Shown here one piece after another: positions 1 through 12,599 of a stretch of 64,000 nt of DNA (position 1 is its first letter; every line of letters starts with the position of its first letter). Source of the stretch: Haemaphysalis longicornis. Its lineage: Eukaryota; Arthropoda; Arachnida; Ixodida; Ixodidae. The notes beneath the pieces were generated by a model, which was not told where the DNA came from, made no database searches, and was given only the letters and a program-made list of their open reading frames with translations. Both the position numbers and the translations under genes were made by a program. Where the stretch lies: the NCBI GenBank assembly GCA_013339765.2, contig CM023448.1, forward strand, positions 285,874,817 through 285,938,816, given 5' to 3'.

Positions 1-3000
1 CTTCCATCAGCCAGAGTTTCTTAGCACACTGCTTGTCGCACCTGCTTTTCACTGCCAATCCTGGGCTGCTTTTCTACTACAACAATTATTGACGACAAAA
101 TAAACTGGATGTCAAATGGGACAACTGCCTAAATTTGGCAATGCGACTAGTGTAGAAGGAGCGATATGTTGCAACATCGTTACGACCATCGGCAGCGTGG
201 ATACAGGTAATTAGAGCTCGCACAAACCCAAGGATGCGAAGTAGCTTTCTATAGCTCTCTATGGCTATTTATTGGCATCGATTTTGCAGGCGCGGCCTGT
301 CGATAGCGCGGCATGCCCTTGGAAGACCACGCTATGTCGCCGGTGCTAACGCGCCCCTGCCAGTTTTCCAGAAGTACCAGCACTCCCACCCGCCACGTGA
401 GCCAAAACATTTACCATCCCTTCCTAAGAAAGTGGAGAGAAGCGCGAAAGCTAAAAGTGCGTCGCAACGACCAAAATCGCAAGCGAAGAGCAAACCCATG
501 CGGCGATTTTTTTCGCACTAAGTAAACGCATCGACGAACGATCGAAAGGTATACCGATAGGTGGTTTATGAGATAAGGGTATACTATTGTACTCCTTCAT
601 GACGGACGCGTGTATTGTCTTGTGTAGAACCGTTCCTTTTTCGCGGTTTTCAAGCAACTGTTTTGACACAATGCAAGCCCGGTTTCACGCACACGCCGCG
701 TGTTCAGAGACCTTATCAGACCATTTTGGTCAACCAAGCGGTCTATGGGGAAATGCATTAGTTTTTTTTTTTTTTTAACAGAACGTCATCGGCCCCGCTC
801 AGAAAGCTTTCCCTTTATTACCTCCTGAAAAAAAGAGAAGGCCCAAATGATGTCTCCTCTACGAACCAAAAACGTCCCTACGCGCCGGCGGGCAGATAGC
901 GCACTTCCTTCGGGCCCTCCGCCATCTACCGCCAGCCCGCATTTCACGTTCGCGTCCGCGTTCGTTATAGCAGGTACTATTATGAGCAATATGGAAGGAA
1001 ACACAGGAACGCATAGAAAACACCCTCAGACCCAGCTATGCGTGGATACGCAGCGGCCGCCGTCGGAAACGAAGTGGAAAGGGGGTGCTGTTCTAACAAC
1101 TGTTCCCATTCCCACCGTGTGTCTTATCGGCTGTCGGACCATACCATATATCGGCGAAATGACGTAAGCTACTGCTTTGTAGAAATCCCAGCGGGGTGGG
1201 AGTGCCAACAGTTAGCGGAAGAGCGCCCTCCTTTCCCCCTTTGTTTTTCACAGCGCCATCCGCGTATCGCTGCGAGTCTGTTTCGAGGTTGTTTGCCACG
1301 CGTTCCTGTGTTCCCTTTCATATTGCCCAAAATAGTACAGGAGTACCAAGGAGGAGCATAAGCTCGGTTTAGAACAGCTCAACTGGTAGTGTATAAACGT
1401 TCACTCTATTTTCGGTGTCCCTTGGCATCTCATCGCCGTATCCCCACTGTATACATGCATGCCTCGTCATTCTTACCGTGGTGCCCTTGCACAAGAGGAG
1501 CGTTTTGGGTCGTCAGCTCGCTGGTGTCTCCCAGAGTGGTCCGGCACATCAGCATTAAGGTGCACGCTAGAAGGCGGCCCACTGACATCGTTGAAGGTGG
1601 TTGGACTGTAAATTAAGCCGGGCGATTAAGTCACCGATCGTGGGCTCCATTTTAGTCGGAGGTTTACATATTGTTTGTGAAAAAATGAAGACACTCCTAA
1701 ATAAATGATGTGCGTGCAGTCAGTCATTCGTGACTTGTTTACTTCTTAATTTGCGACGTAATTTGCTATTAGCTTTTTCAATCATGCATTTGTTTTTCAT
1801 CTTCCTGAACATTTAGGCCATGCAGCTAGTGTACCGCCATTTCAGTGTTTACGGGACAAATAACGGACGATATTTTTATTCTTTAGTTCGGCGTTTGCTC
1901 TTTTTTTTTGCCAGTTTGCCCCTGTTTATTGAAGCAGACTGCAAGCTTGTCTGCTTACGTCCCAAAGAAACGCAAACATGCCTTTGACTTATGCTCATCT
2001 GCGAGGCGTGGTAGAGAACTACCAGTCAGGCTTTTTATTAACCTTCAGAGAAGTCTGGAAAACCGTGCGCCAACTCGCAGCTATGACGGCTAATGCTAGG
2101 ACGGTGACTCGGCATATCGTGCTGTGGTGGCTGGATGAATATTACAAACGAGTCAATAGGCGCAACTGGCGTTACTTGTGGTGCCTTGCTTAGCGCAGAG
2201 AGCGTCGAACGCTATGTAGACGCTCTTGCTTAACTCGCACGAAGTTCTTCGGACGGAAAGACGCAACCAGACGATCGATATTTGGTTTTAGCCCATGAAA
2301 TTATGGATTGAGGTCATGAAATTTTTATTTTTTCTTCTGTGCCTTGCATGAAAATCATATTTTAACTTTTCTTTCTTTGAGGGGAAATTATTTTTGGATA
2401 TTTTCATCGCAAAGAGTTTTGGGCAGTTACTCGTTAGATTCCTACAGGCATAACCGCACTGAAGTTCGTTACAGAGAAGGCTCTTAGCCGCCGGCTTCCC
2501 TGCACAGCCTAGGAAACGTTAAGGCGCGCAGGAGGGCCCACCTTTTCAAGTGATTCAGTCGCGGTCACAGGTTCCTCATGCCAGCCGTGTCACCTCGCCC
2601 TTCTAGGATGCGCTAGACATCTTCTCAGAGCCGCCGATGAAGGGACGTCGATCGACGCTGCCTAGCGGGCGCTGCTCGCGACGCCGCGTCCCAGGGCACA
2701 CAGGTGATGTTGCGTTGTGTGTGCACCCGGCCGGCTTCGGAACGGCAGCCGCGCTTGCCCAACGCGCACGAGCCTGACCGGGATGGGTGGCGATACCAGT
2801 TGGGCTAGTGGCAGTAGCGCATATAAGCTGCGAATGTCCGCCTGAGGGAATTGGCCGAGAAAAACGAAACAGTGAATCGGCAGTATATCAGGCACATAAG
2901 CAACAAAGAAAAAAACTGGCTGTCTCCTTGGTGTACCCCGAATGCTTGCATTTACTTTTACTGCACCTCCACGAGCTGCGGGGAAAAGGGAAACTGTATA

Positions 3001-4069
3001 CGACCTTGGCGATATGCGCAGCCCGTTCAAACCACTTTTCCCCGTTGTGTCTGTCTGCTCATGTGTACAGTGGCGTCGCATTCTCTGAGCTTGTGTGGGA
3101 GGGCGTTTACAAGCGTTCCCTCTTCTTCTCAGTCCGTCCTGGTGCGCGGAATTTGCCAAAAACAGAGGCAGTTTATATCACCGGCCAATTCCCGTGCGAA
3201 ACCCACTCAAAGGCGACCCTCTCTTGCGGCTTCCCTGCACAATGTAGCACTAAAGTCCCAGTGAAGGAAAGTTTGACATCCACCTAAATGCAGCCATACG
3301 GCTTCACAGAAACGTACTCCACTTTGGGGATTTCCCCTAAATCTGGTCGATTAACTAAAGTCCCAGCAGCCGCCAGTTAACGCATCAGGCATGGAACATT
3401 TGATAGGAGTCACTTCGTATTCAAACCCCGCTTTCGAAATAAATACATCTTGTGCGGATATGCCCGTATATGTGTACATCACTGCACAAACGAGCAGCGG
3501 CTTAAACGCACTACGAGGTTTAATGGCAGGCAGGGTTTGGAGAAGAGTCGGTATTCTGTACGCACACGAGAGACCCCCGACACTTCTCTATCTTCGCATC
3601 ACTAGCGGCTGTATCCGTCACTGCGCGACCACCCTTGCAGAATTAGTTGTGAAAATAGAAGAACCCAGTAGGGCAGCAATTTCTCACAAGATCAGGTGAT
3701 ACGTCGATCGGTTTTGTTTCCTGCTTTGCGGTTTTCTTAGCCCCTTTCAGGAAGAAAGAGTTCAGCGAGAAACCTTCGGTCCATTGCCTATCCACGAAAG
3801 ATGGATCTGTGGCCGCCCTTGTTCTCGATTTCTCGTCGTGAACAAAGAACGAGGCGTTCTGCAGGACCGCTCCGTTTAGGTTCCCCTGCATTTAACTTGT
3901 CAGACTTACACACAATCATACATGTGTCCCTTCAACGCCACTTCCTGGTTTGCGGCCCTTTTTTTAGCAAATTTTTTTAGCAAAGGTCGAAGATTACCCA
4001 CATACTTTCTTTGTACGCCAGGACTAGGAGAGTCAACCAAATAATATTTGTGCGGATACTGTAAAGTTT
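1..4069. other. Unassigned sequence
   Basis: I see no supported gene or element here. The longest open frames (for example 2662-3287 on both strands) overlap each other, have no recognisable domain and no splice context. Polypurine and AT-rich stretches are present. A host exon cannot be excluded. Confidence 0.4.
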
Positions 4070-5400
4070 ACATTCTTCTTGTAACAGGCGCTAAAATGAC
4101 GTGGACAAAGAAAGAAAGACAGACAAACACAGGCGCTGACTATCAACTAAAAGTTATTGAAAGGAAAACAGCACTTATATGAGGCGGTTTTTTTTTTTCT
4201 AGATGAGAAATCCAGAAACCGAAGCTAAATAGAATAAAACTGCAGGGTCAAGAAAAACTCGGTAACAGTTCCCGTAAAAAAGGGGTGGCAAGGAAGAAGT
4301 TGAGATAACGCCGTGAAAACGTGCACGGAGATCGTAGCTCGTGTCGAGAACGAGCCAGATCCTGCTGTTTCACGGATCAAAATGAGCCAAATCTATTTGC
4401 CCAATGGGAGTTTACTCCATGGCTTGACTGCTAAGACTATTTCGTGGCTGCTTTGGGATTCTTTTTCCGCTTTTCAGAGCTGGCTTATTATGAACTGCAG
4501 ACGGTAATTAGGAGATCGGCGAAACATCTGTCCCCAGATGTCAACGACGAAGGGAACGAAGACGAAGTGAACGAAGTGAAACTGAGACCGAAATGAAATG
4601 AAACAATGATTTCATTTCGTCTCACCCGTCCCTATGTAATAATTCTGGTTATATTCATTTTTTACTCCTATATTTATTATTTTAGTGCTTAACTAAATAG
4701 CTGCCGCTTACAAGCCCTCGCAAATCCCCCCCTGTGTGTAGTACGAACCACTTCATTGAGGTGAAGAAGAAGATATGAGCATCCTTCTTGTGAAGCGCTT
4801 TGGAAATTCGTGGCAAAGCAATGAAAAGCTTGCTTACTTCGTGAATGCCTTCAGGCGTGCCCAACAAAATTATCCTAGGGAAGATTGCTAATAATGCTAA
4901 GAGGACTCACCTGCTCTCCATGCATATTTCTACTGTTCTTGAGGCCCTGTCGAAAATTTTAATGCCTTTTCCACCAAAACCCAATCGCACCATGCTTAAA
5001 AGTCAATTTAAATAAAGTTCTCATAATAATTCCGCATCAACGTGAGTGTTTCAATTCAGTATTAGCCAAATCCAAACTTTCCACCCAAATATTGCTCAAA
5101 TTTACGGCATGATTTTTAAATACTTGTGGCTATAATTTTCGTCTAGCTTACATATAAAATATATAACATAATAGCCTTGACAACGTTGTATTTAGATCCC
5201 GTAAAAACTTCCGCTCGTTTCTCAAATTCGCGTTAGGTGGATCTGGCTCATTTCGAGAAAAAAAAACGCCTTATATACACGTACATCTGGCCATGTGCAA
5301 TGACTGCGTGCATCGATAAAAACAGCTGCAAGATTTTTCGTTCGCCCTTTCCACTCACGACCCTCACACCAGCAAACCAACTTCCTCATCGGAGAGGGGA
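4070..5400 (-). mobile_element. Probable 3' region of a Penelope-like element
   Basis: This stretch follows the GIY-YIG domain on the minus strand. Near 4084-4175 it contains a segment (minus strand reading through GCGCCTGTGTTTGTCTGTC) that I associate with tick Penelope-like elements. No coding domain is seen in it. The left boundary is uncertain. Confidence 0.4.
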
Positions 5401-5621
5401 TAGGTGGCTTATAAAGTCCTCTCCCAGTCTCTTAATGTGGAAAGCTCCCACCACTTCTCGTGTTGTTTGATTGCTGTGCTCGTACAGTATCGCTGTGTCA
5501 TTGATGACGAGGTACACTTGCATTTTTTGCAATGAAGTGACCAGTGGCTACAGGGCCTACTTTTTAGTGACGTCTGATGCTCTTTGAGTCTGGTATTTAC
5601 ACACGTCCCCGACTGCCCCAC
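5399..5621 (-). pseudogene. Penelope-like element, GIY-YIG endonuclease end
   Basis: The minus strand encodes YVGQSG, then VNTRLKEH with the catalytic-type arginine, an HCKKC cysteine cluster and the conserved end SNQTTREVVE. This is the C-terminal GIY-YIG nuclease of Penelope-like retroelements. The frame breaks near the end. The 5' part, including the reverse transcriptase, is absent: a fold-back element starts at 5625. Confidence 0.78.
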
Positions 5622-5624
5622 GTA

Positions 5625-5839
5625 CTATCTTGATCACAGTTAGGGTGAACACGGGAGAGCGTGTCATTCCGTGCGCGGGAGGCGCCTGTCGGCGTTCGGG
5701 GTAACTTCCCACGCGCATCGCATAGCCTCGTTGCAAACGAACTGCGCATACGTGCGAAGTTACCCGGAACGCCGACAGGCGGCTTTCGCGCACGGAATGA
5801 CACGCGCTCCTGTGTTCACACTAGCTGGGATCAAGATAG
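5625..5839. mobile_element. 215-bp fold-back element (MITE-like)
   Basis: The two halves are imperfect inverted repeats of about 90 bases. Each outer end reads CTATCTTGATC inward, followed by GTGAACAC and GCGTGTCATTCCGTGCGCG. The centre is about 34 bases. No clear target duplication is seen. It lies exactly between the Penelope-like end and the RTE fragment. Confidence 0.75.
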
Positions 5840-5919
5840 CACACGCGATCACAATTCAAGGGTATCTGATACACGACCTTATACATGATCTGATACACAA
5901 TAAGAGGTACAAACTCAAA

Positions 5920-6860
5920 GTGGTACAGGGCTACACGCCCACATCCAGCCACGACGACCAACTAGTTGAACGCTTCTATGAAGATGTGGAATCGGCAATG
6001 GCTAAAGTAAAAACACAGTATACCGTGGTTATTGGAGGCTTCAATCCTAAAGTAGGCAAGAATCAGGCTGGAGACAAGGCAGTTGGGAACTATGGTCTGG
6101 GCTGTAGAAATTGCAGGGGGGACCTACTAGTCGAGTTCGCAAAACGGGATAACCTACGCATCATGAATACCTTCTTCTGCAAACGGGAGAACCGGAAGTG
6201 GACGTGGAGGAGCCAAATAGGGGGAATAAAAATGAAATAGACTTTATATTATGCGATAACCCTGGCGTCGTGCAGGATGTTGAAGTGCTCGGAAGGGTAA
6301 GGTGTAGTGACCACCGTATGGTAAGATCTCGAATTAGGCTAGATTTCAGGAGGGACCGCAACAAGCTAGTATGAAAAAAGCCCATTAATGAGCTAACAGT
6401 AAGACGTAAAGTAGAAGAATTCAGGATCGCGCTACAGAACCGATATTCAGCTCTCACCGAGGAAGAAGAGTTTACGACACAGGAAGCCAGCGACAATCTT
6501 ACACGCATTATCACGGAGTGTGCAGTAGAAGTCGGGGGCACGATGGCTAGAAAGGATGCTGGTAAACTTTCCCAGGAGACGAAAGATCGTATTAGGAAAC
6601 GGCGAACCATGACAATCTCCACCCCAGCTGACAGAATAGAACTAGCGGAGCTTTCTAAGTTAATCAATAAGCGGAAGCCAGCTGACATACGGAAGTATAA
6701 TATGGAGAGGATCGAATATGCTGTAAAGAACGGAGGCAGCCTCAAAGCAGTGAAGAGGCGTCTTGGCGTGGGAAAAAATCAGATGTATGCACTTAAAAAC
6801 AAGCCAGGCAATGTCATCACAAATAGGGATAAAAGAGTCATAGTAGCCGACGAGTTCTGT
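5920..6860 (+). pseudogene. RTE endonuclease and connector remnant
   Basis: Endonuclease similarity includes the segment KVGKNQAGDKAVGNYGLG and a following NEIDF-type site disrupted by a frameshift at 6238. The later part contains the DHRMVRSRIRL stretch typical for the end of this nuclease and then a charged connector open from 6543 to 6863. Confidence 0.7.
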
Positions 6861-7182
6861 TGAGATATGAACAGTAGCCGGGACATCTAGGATAACGCCG
6901 AATGAGAAAGTAGTTCAGTGGAGATAGACATCCCACCAGTAACGACAGAAGAAGTGAGCAAGGCTTTGAAAGAATTGAAAGGGGGCAAAACACCTGGTGA
7001 GGATCAGATAACAGCAGACCTCTTGGAGGATGGCGGGGAAATTGTACTTGAAAAACTGGCAAACCTGTATACGCAATGCCTAATGACCGCGAGTGTACGG
7101 GAATCTTGGAAGAACGCGAACATCAGCCTAATCCATAAGAAAGGTGACATGAAGGACTTGTAAAATTGCGGCTCCGGTCTTT

Positions 7183-7345
7183 TCGGTACAGGACGTTTCG
7201 GTACAGGGCGTTTCGGTACGGTCTTTTCGGTGCACGGGCGTTTCGGTACACGGGCGTTTCGGGACACGGGCGTTTCGGGACACGGACCTTTCGGTACAGG
7301 ACATTTCGGTACAGGGCGGTTCGGTACAGGTCGTTTCGTTTCGGC
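7183..7345. repeat. Left terminal array of the foldback element
   Basis: About ten units of 15-16 bases (CGGTACAGGGCGTTT and variants with GGGACACGGGCG). The order of variants mirrors the right array, so the two arrays are true inverted copies. Confidence 0.85.
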
Positions 7346-9199
7346 GAGCGCTTTAGGCTGCGAGCGTTGTTTACGGGGTGGTTACAGGCACGGAATTTGT
7401 ACCTATTTATTACAGATGTTCTTGTTCGAAATTCTGCGTTATTTTAGGCCAGCAGATGGTCATGCGGCCTTCCCAAAAAAACCTCTGTTGATTTGTTAAA
7501 TATTAGCTGCGATATTTGTAGCATTCAGACAACCTATAAGTGTTCATTATTTTGTTTCGTAGCGACCTATTATCACTAGAATGTTATATAACAAATCAGT
7601 GATAGTATCATCGTGTTTTTCACTCGTTTTTTTTGACGACTTATTATCACCTGTTTATTTTTTCGAAAATCAGTGAGGTAAATATTTTCTTTTTGCACTT
7701 TGCGGAAACCCTTCGACAACGGTTGCGGGAATGAGTCCCACCGCACGGGGAAGGAACCTGTCCCTTTATAACGTAATGACGAAGTAGTTGCAATTTCTTG
7801 TGTTTCTGCATTTGTGTGCGTTGCTTTCTTCTGATAACGCAAGTACTTGAGGTGTTATTAGCAATGCATTACGGAAGGCACCTATTGTACCTTGCCGCAC
7901 GCTTCCGTCCCGACTTATTCGTAGTTAGCAGGGACTGCGGCGGGTTTATTGTGTTTGTGAATCAAATTTAGAAATGCTTTGTAATGACGTTGAAAGCACT
8001 CTGTAATGTTTTATGCAGCATACATACAGTTATTCTTCTTCGCAAGGACTGCTCATCTGAAATTCTTGGCGTTTTGCTAATATGGTCGTGACCTGAGACC
8101 AATGTCACCTGCTGCTCCCCATAATCAGTACTTTTTTGAGCCGCACAGCGTTAAAATGATGTTCGCAGAAGCAGGTGTCGGCACGACATTATACATGGCA
8201 TATATATAAAAAAACAAGTGCCGACTGCAACAGGCATGCTGTAGGTTAAAATGAGCCGCTGCAACTCAAATCGCGTGGGATGATGTAAGTGAAAAACCCA
8301 GTGTAACACATTAGCGCTACTATTCCGACGGATAATGTTTCTAACTGCACTGTTAACCATTTCATTCTTATTTATAAGATAGGTGTTTACTTAGTTTAAC
8401 AGCCCTGAAGAGCGCTTAGTGCGTAAGAAATATTTCCCGCAGCAAACATGCACGTCAAAGCAGCGTCCCCGAATAGGAGCCACGTTGGATCGTGGCTCAT
8501 TGGTACCTCTGAAGTACGGTACTTTTGTGACAAAGAACTTCGCTACTCAGAACAAAATTTAAAAGAATGTCTAAGTAATTGAATAATCGATTCAAAGAAC
8601 ATTTATGCGAAAAGTAACAAATGAAACAGGATCGAGGAACTATCCTCAACAAATATTTACAGGAGAATCGCTTGAAAAGCATGCGGATTCGTAAGTAGGC
8701 GTTAAATAATCACAATATGAGCTCAGAAGCCGTCTTAAAAAAATAGATCCTAGAGATCCTGTGCAAAATCAAATCAAAACAAAAACAAAATAAACAACTA
8801 ACTGATATGTTCATGCAGCGAAAACTCTTTAAACCCGTAAATTTTTTTATTCTGGACCAAAATTTTGGACCGAGGGGCTGCGGTACCCCAACGGAGGTTC
8901 CCCGTGGGGTCAGTCACCTGTCTTACCAGAATTTCTCCTGGACCGAACGAGTGGGGGAGGAGCGTGCATGGCTTGCGGCGGAGCTTGCCTAAAATGCTCG
9001 CCCTAAGATCGGGCTCCCGCTGACATTCGTGCCGCTAACCATTCGGGGTACCAAGGCATGTTTTTTTTTTTTTTTCTTTAGCAGAATGCGCCGAAGCCCA
9101 AGAGATCACGTGGGCGACCACGGTATGGGAAAACGCGAGGGCACAAATAAAAATTCAGCCCCGCGAGAGGACGAATATTTAGTATTTCTTTTTTATTGT

Positions 9200-9427
9200 A
9201 GTGTTTAACGCGCCGACCGCAAAACGCAGGCGATGAGGCGCGCCGTAGTGGAGGGCTCCGGATTAATTTTGACAACCTGGGGATCTTTAACGTGCGCCGA
9301 AATCTCGTACACACGGGCGTTTTAGCTTTTCGCCTCTATCAGAAAAGCGGCCGCCGTGGCCGGTAATCGTACCCGCGACCTCGTGCTCAGCAGCGCAACG
9401 CCTTAGCCACTGTGCCACCGCGGCGGG
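9200..9427 (-). mobile_element. Ruka-type tRNA-derived SINE, minus orientation
   Basis: On the minus strand the element begins CCCGCCGCGGTGGC with a tRNA-like A box and the B box GGTACGATTACC-like, followed by the GCGGCCGCTTTTCTGAT body and ends in GCGCGTTAAACAC. It lies inside the foldback transposon. The B box is diverged compared with the other copies. Confidence 0.82.
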
Positions 9428-9675
9428 TAGAAAATGCATGATGATATTGTCGCTGAAGAAACGAAGTAATGAACAAGCTATACATTTTCTGGCTACGGTT
9501 ACGCAAATAGGCATTTTTTTGGCAAGGCCGCATAAATTTCTACTGGACTAAAGTAACGCAGAAATACAAGCAACAACAGTTGTAATAAACAGGTTCGATT
9601 TGCGTACTTGCAACTCCCATGTTAACAACGCACGCGAATTTGGCCGCCTCAAACGCTCGCTCGAATTCGTTTTCG

Positions 9676-9840
9676 CACCGAAACGCCCTGTACCGAACCG
9701 CCCTGTACCGAAATGTCCTGTACCGAAACACCCGTGTCCCGAAACGCCCGTGTCCCGAAACGCCCGTGTCCCGAAACGTCCGTGTACCGAAAAGACCGTA
9801 CCGAAACGCCCTGTACCGAACCGCCCTGTACCGAAAAGAC
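9676..9840. repeat. Right terminal array of the foldback element
   Basis: Inverted counterpart of the left array, with the same succession of GTACAG and GGACAC unit variants. Open frames across both arrays encode periodic Arg/Phe/Tyr or Pro/Lys/Arg peptides and are artefacts. Confidence 0.85.
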
Positions 9841-9850
9841 CTAGACCCGT

Positions 9851-10593
9851 AAAATTGCAGGCCGATCAGCTTACTGTCAGTCATCTACAAGGTACTTACC
9901 AAGGTAATCGCTAACAGAACTTCTGCCACCTTAGATTTCGGTCAACCTAAAGAACAAGCAGGGTTCCGTAAAGGCTATTCAACAATGTACCATATTCACA
10001 CGATCAATCAGGTGATAGAGAAGTGCGGGGAGTATACTGGACCCCTATATATAGCCTTCATAGATTATGAAAAAGCATTTGACTCGGTAGAAACCTCAGC
10101 AGTCATTCAGGCATTACGGAACCAGGGTGTAGATGAGCATTATGTAAGAATACTAGAGGATATTTACAATGGATCCACAGCTACCATCATCCTCCATAAG
10201 GAGAGCAGTAATATACCTTTAAGGAAGGGCGTCAGACAAGGAGACACAATCTCTCCAATGTTATTCACAGCATGTTTAACAGGCGTATTCCCAACATTGG
10301 ATTGGGAACACGTGGGAGTAAGGGTTAATGAAGAATACTTCAGTAACCTCAGATTTCCTGATGACGTTGCCTTGCTAAGTAACTCGGGGGTCGAATTACA
10401 ATGCCTGCTTTCTGCACTGGACAAACAGAGTCGAACTGTGGGCCTGAAAATAAATATGAAGAAAACTAAAGTAATGATCAATAACCTCGGGACAGCACAG
10501 CGGTTTGAGATAGGTGGCGAGGCAGCGGAAGTGCTAAGCGAATATATCTACCTAGGCCAAGTTGTGACCCCGCATCCCAACCATGAGGCATAG
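9851..10593 (+). pseudogene. RTE reverse transcriptase, palm and thumb
   Basis: Motifs in order: NCRPISLLSVIYKV, EQAGFRKGYST, FIDYEKAFDSV, RKGVRQGDTISPMLF and a mutated active site FPDD followed by VALLS. The frame stops at 10591-10593 and the remaining C-terminal sequence to about 11100 has further stops. The upstream half lies at 6915-7160. Confidence 0.8.
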
Positions 10594-11372
10594 ATAATTA
10601 GAAGGATAAGGAATGGGGTGGAGTGCATACCGCAGGCATTCTCAGATAATGAATGGCAGCCTACCATTGTCCCTGGAGAAGAAAGTGTATGACAACTGCA
10701 TCTTACCAGTATTCACCTACGGGGCAAAATTTGGAGGCTCACTAAGAGGGTTCCACTTAAATTGAGGACGACTCAGCGAGCAATAGAATCTAAGATAGGT
10801 GTAACATTAAGGGACAAGAAGAGAGCGGAGTGGGTGAGGGAACAAACGCGTGTTAAGGACATATTAGTAGAAATTAGGAAGAAGAAATAGACGTGGGCAG
10901 GGCATGTAATGCGAAGGCAAGATAACCGTTGGTCATTAAGGGTAACTAACAGAGTGGATCCCTAGAGAAGGCAAGCGTTGCAGGGGGCGGCAGAAAGTTA
11001 GATGGGCAGATGAGATCAAGATGTTTGCGGGGATAAATTGGTCACAGTTAGCACAGAACAGGGATAATTGGAGATTAATGGGCGAGGCCTTTGCGCTGCA
11101 GTGGGCGTAGATAGGCGGGTGATGATGATGATGATACATGGTCGCTTATTACACGACCGCTTATTACGACCTCTTTCTTATTACATTCAACAAATCGGGG
11201 AGTATGGTTCATATTACATTTACTTGCGGATCTTTCATTTTAGTTTTTCTTCTAGTACATGCACTCAGCAGTGGCACAAACTCGGCTCAGTTTACTTTTT
11301 GCGGAAAAAACAACATTTACATGATAATTTCTGCCTCGACAACTTGGTCCCGCTCTCTGGCCCTGGCCGGAG

Positions 11373-12590
11373 CTAAAGCATTTCCTCAAGTGGCCGCACT
11401 CGTGGAAGCACGGCCAGCAGCTCCACCCGCCCTGCCGCAAACTTGGGGCTCTCGTATAGTACGTTTGCCAGGGACTGGACGGGCGCTCGGCAGTGAGTGC
11501 AGGCGGGGCTGGCCACCCGCCGCAGTCCGGTATCTCCGCCTAGCAGTCCCCGCATCCACCACGCGGAGGCGCAGGACCGCCGAGCGCAGGTGACGCGGCA
11601 GACGTGAGGCCCGCACAGGCGGCGGGGCTCTCCAGTACCCAGCCGTGGGTGCGGATATCCGGTCCGCAGGTATAGCTGGATGGGCAGGCGGGTGTCGTCC
11701 GCCGCCGTGGACCACCGAGGCTGAGGAAGGCAGCGTGTGGGCCCCGGCGGCAAGCTCGTCCGCCCGCTCGTTACCATCCAGCCCGATGTGGGCGAGGATT
11801 ATTGCAGGCTCAGCCGAGTGCCCCGGTCCGCCAGCTGCGCTGCCTTCTCCCGGATGCCCGCCACCAACAGGGAGTGCGAGTCTCCGTCCTGGAGCCGCAA
11901 CAGGGCCACCCGGGAGTCGCACAACAGCGCGCAGCGCTCGGGCAAGAGGTCCCGTCTCAAGCAGCAGGTTCCAGGCCCAGTCCGATGCCCACCAGCTCAG
12001 CCTTGGCCGAAGATGAAGCATAGGGCAGCCGCGCCTGCCGGGTGGCCTCCCCCAGCACAGCGGCCGCTGCGACCGACCCCTGCTGCTGCCGCACCGAGCC
12101 ATCAGCGGGCGTGGCCGTCTTCGTCGCCCCAGACGACGCCCCGAGCCAGCTGCAGTTGTCCGCAGAGGGGCGTCCACCGCTTGCTGCGCAGCCCCGGGAT
12201 GTCCAGCCGCACCTTGGCTGCCAGCGTAGGAGCCGCGCCGCCAGGTCCCGCGTCCACGGGGGCCACCACCTCCTCATAAAGCGCCAGCATGCACCCCATG
12301 CGCAAGTGGCGGACCCGCAGTCGCTGCTGCAGCGGGCCTGCTCCGTCGGCTCGCCGCAGCCGGTCAATCTGGCCAAGCTCCCGCTGGTCATCCTTCATCT
12401 GGAGGCTCCACACTCCCGCCTCGCCCAGCGTCCTCTCGTACGGCCAGCTCTGGGGCAGGCGGAGGCATGCGCGGACCCCCTTTCGGACGTCTTTCTGGTC
12501 CCTGGGAAGTCGGTTATCGGCCCTTATGGCACCTTCAACTATCACCGCAGCATCACTCGTCGTGTTGTGAAGCACTCTTTAAAGCTACGA
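11373..12590 (-). pseudogene. LINE 3' end with RNase H, broken
   Basis: GC-rich minus-strand sequence with frameshifts. It shows RNase H features in order: ADGS near the start, SSSAKAELVGI (the conserved Glu), then HIGLDGNERADELA at the end of the domain. A C-terminal Cys-rich tail (CTHC) follows, as in I-clade LINEs. The reverse transcriptase is not seen. Confidence 0.7.
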
Positions 12591-12599
12591 TAAACACCA

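Larger units (their letters stand above)
7170..9849. mobile_element. Foldback-like transposon with arrayed inverted repeats
   Basis: The element is flanked by GTAAAATTGC on both sides (7160-7169 and 9849-9858), a duplication of 9-10 bases. Each end is an inverted repeat of about 175-190 bases made of 15- to 16-base tandem units of the form TTTCGGTACAGGGCG. Outer ends read GGCTCCGGTCTTTTCGG and, inverted, GGTCTAGGTCTTTTCGG. The interior (7400-9600) has no transposase frame and carries a SINE. Tandemly arrayed inverted repeats with 9-bp duplications resemble Drosophila foldback or Mutator-type elements. The class is an inference. Confidence 0.82.
5890..11135 (+). mobile_element. RTE-type LINE, 5'-truncated and interrupted
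   Basis: The element reads on the plus strand: the rest of an AP-type endonuclease (VQGYTPTSS near 5930, then KYGLG- and NTFF-type motifs to about 6250), a connector to about 6860, the start of the reverse transcriptase (6915-7160), a 2.7-kb insertion, and the rest of the reverse transcriptase (9851-10600). It ends near 11135 in (GATGAT)n, the kind of simple-repeat tail RTE elements carry. The endonuclease N-terminus is missing. Stops occur after 6238 and 7160, and the polymerase box FADD reads FPDD near 10354. The copy is dead. Confidence 0.82.

Noticed and set aside
2662..3287. 165-166-codon frames on both strands
   Set aside because: They overlap on opposite strands, show no domain or splice context, and have low-complexity composition.
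9287..9514. Short proteins within the SINE copies (also at 26516, 40266 and 42926)
   Set aside because: They are frames across the tRNA-derived SINE body and recur at each copy.
7166..9884. Open frames encoding periodic Arg/Phe/Tyr or Pro/Lys/Arg peptides
   Set aside because: They are translations of the 15- to 16-base units in the foldback terminal arrays and appear in mirrored form at both ends.
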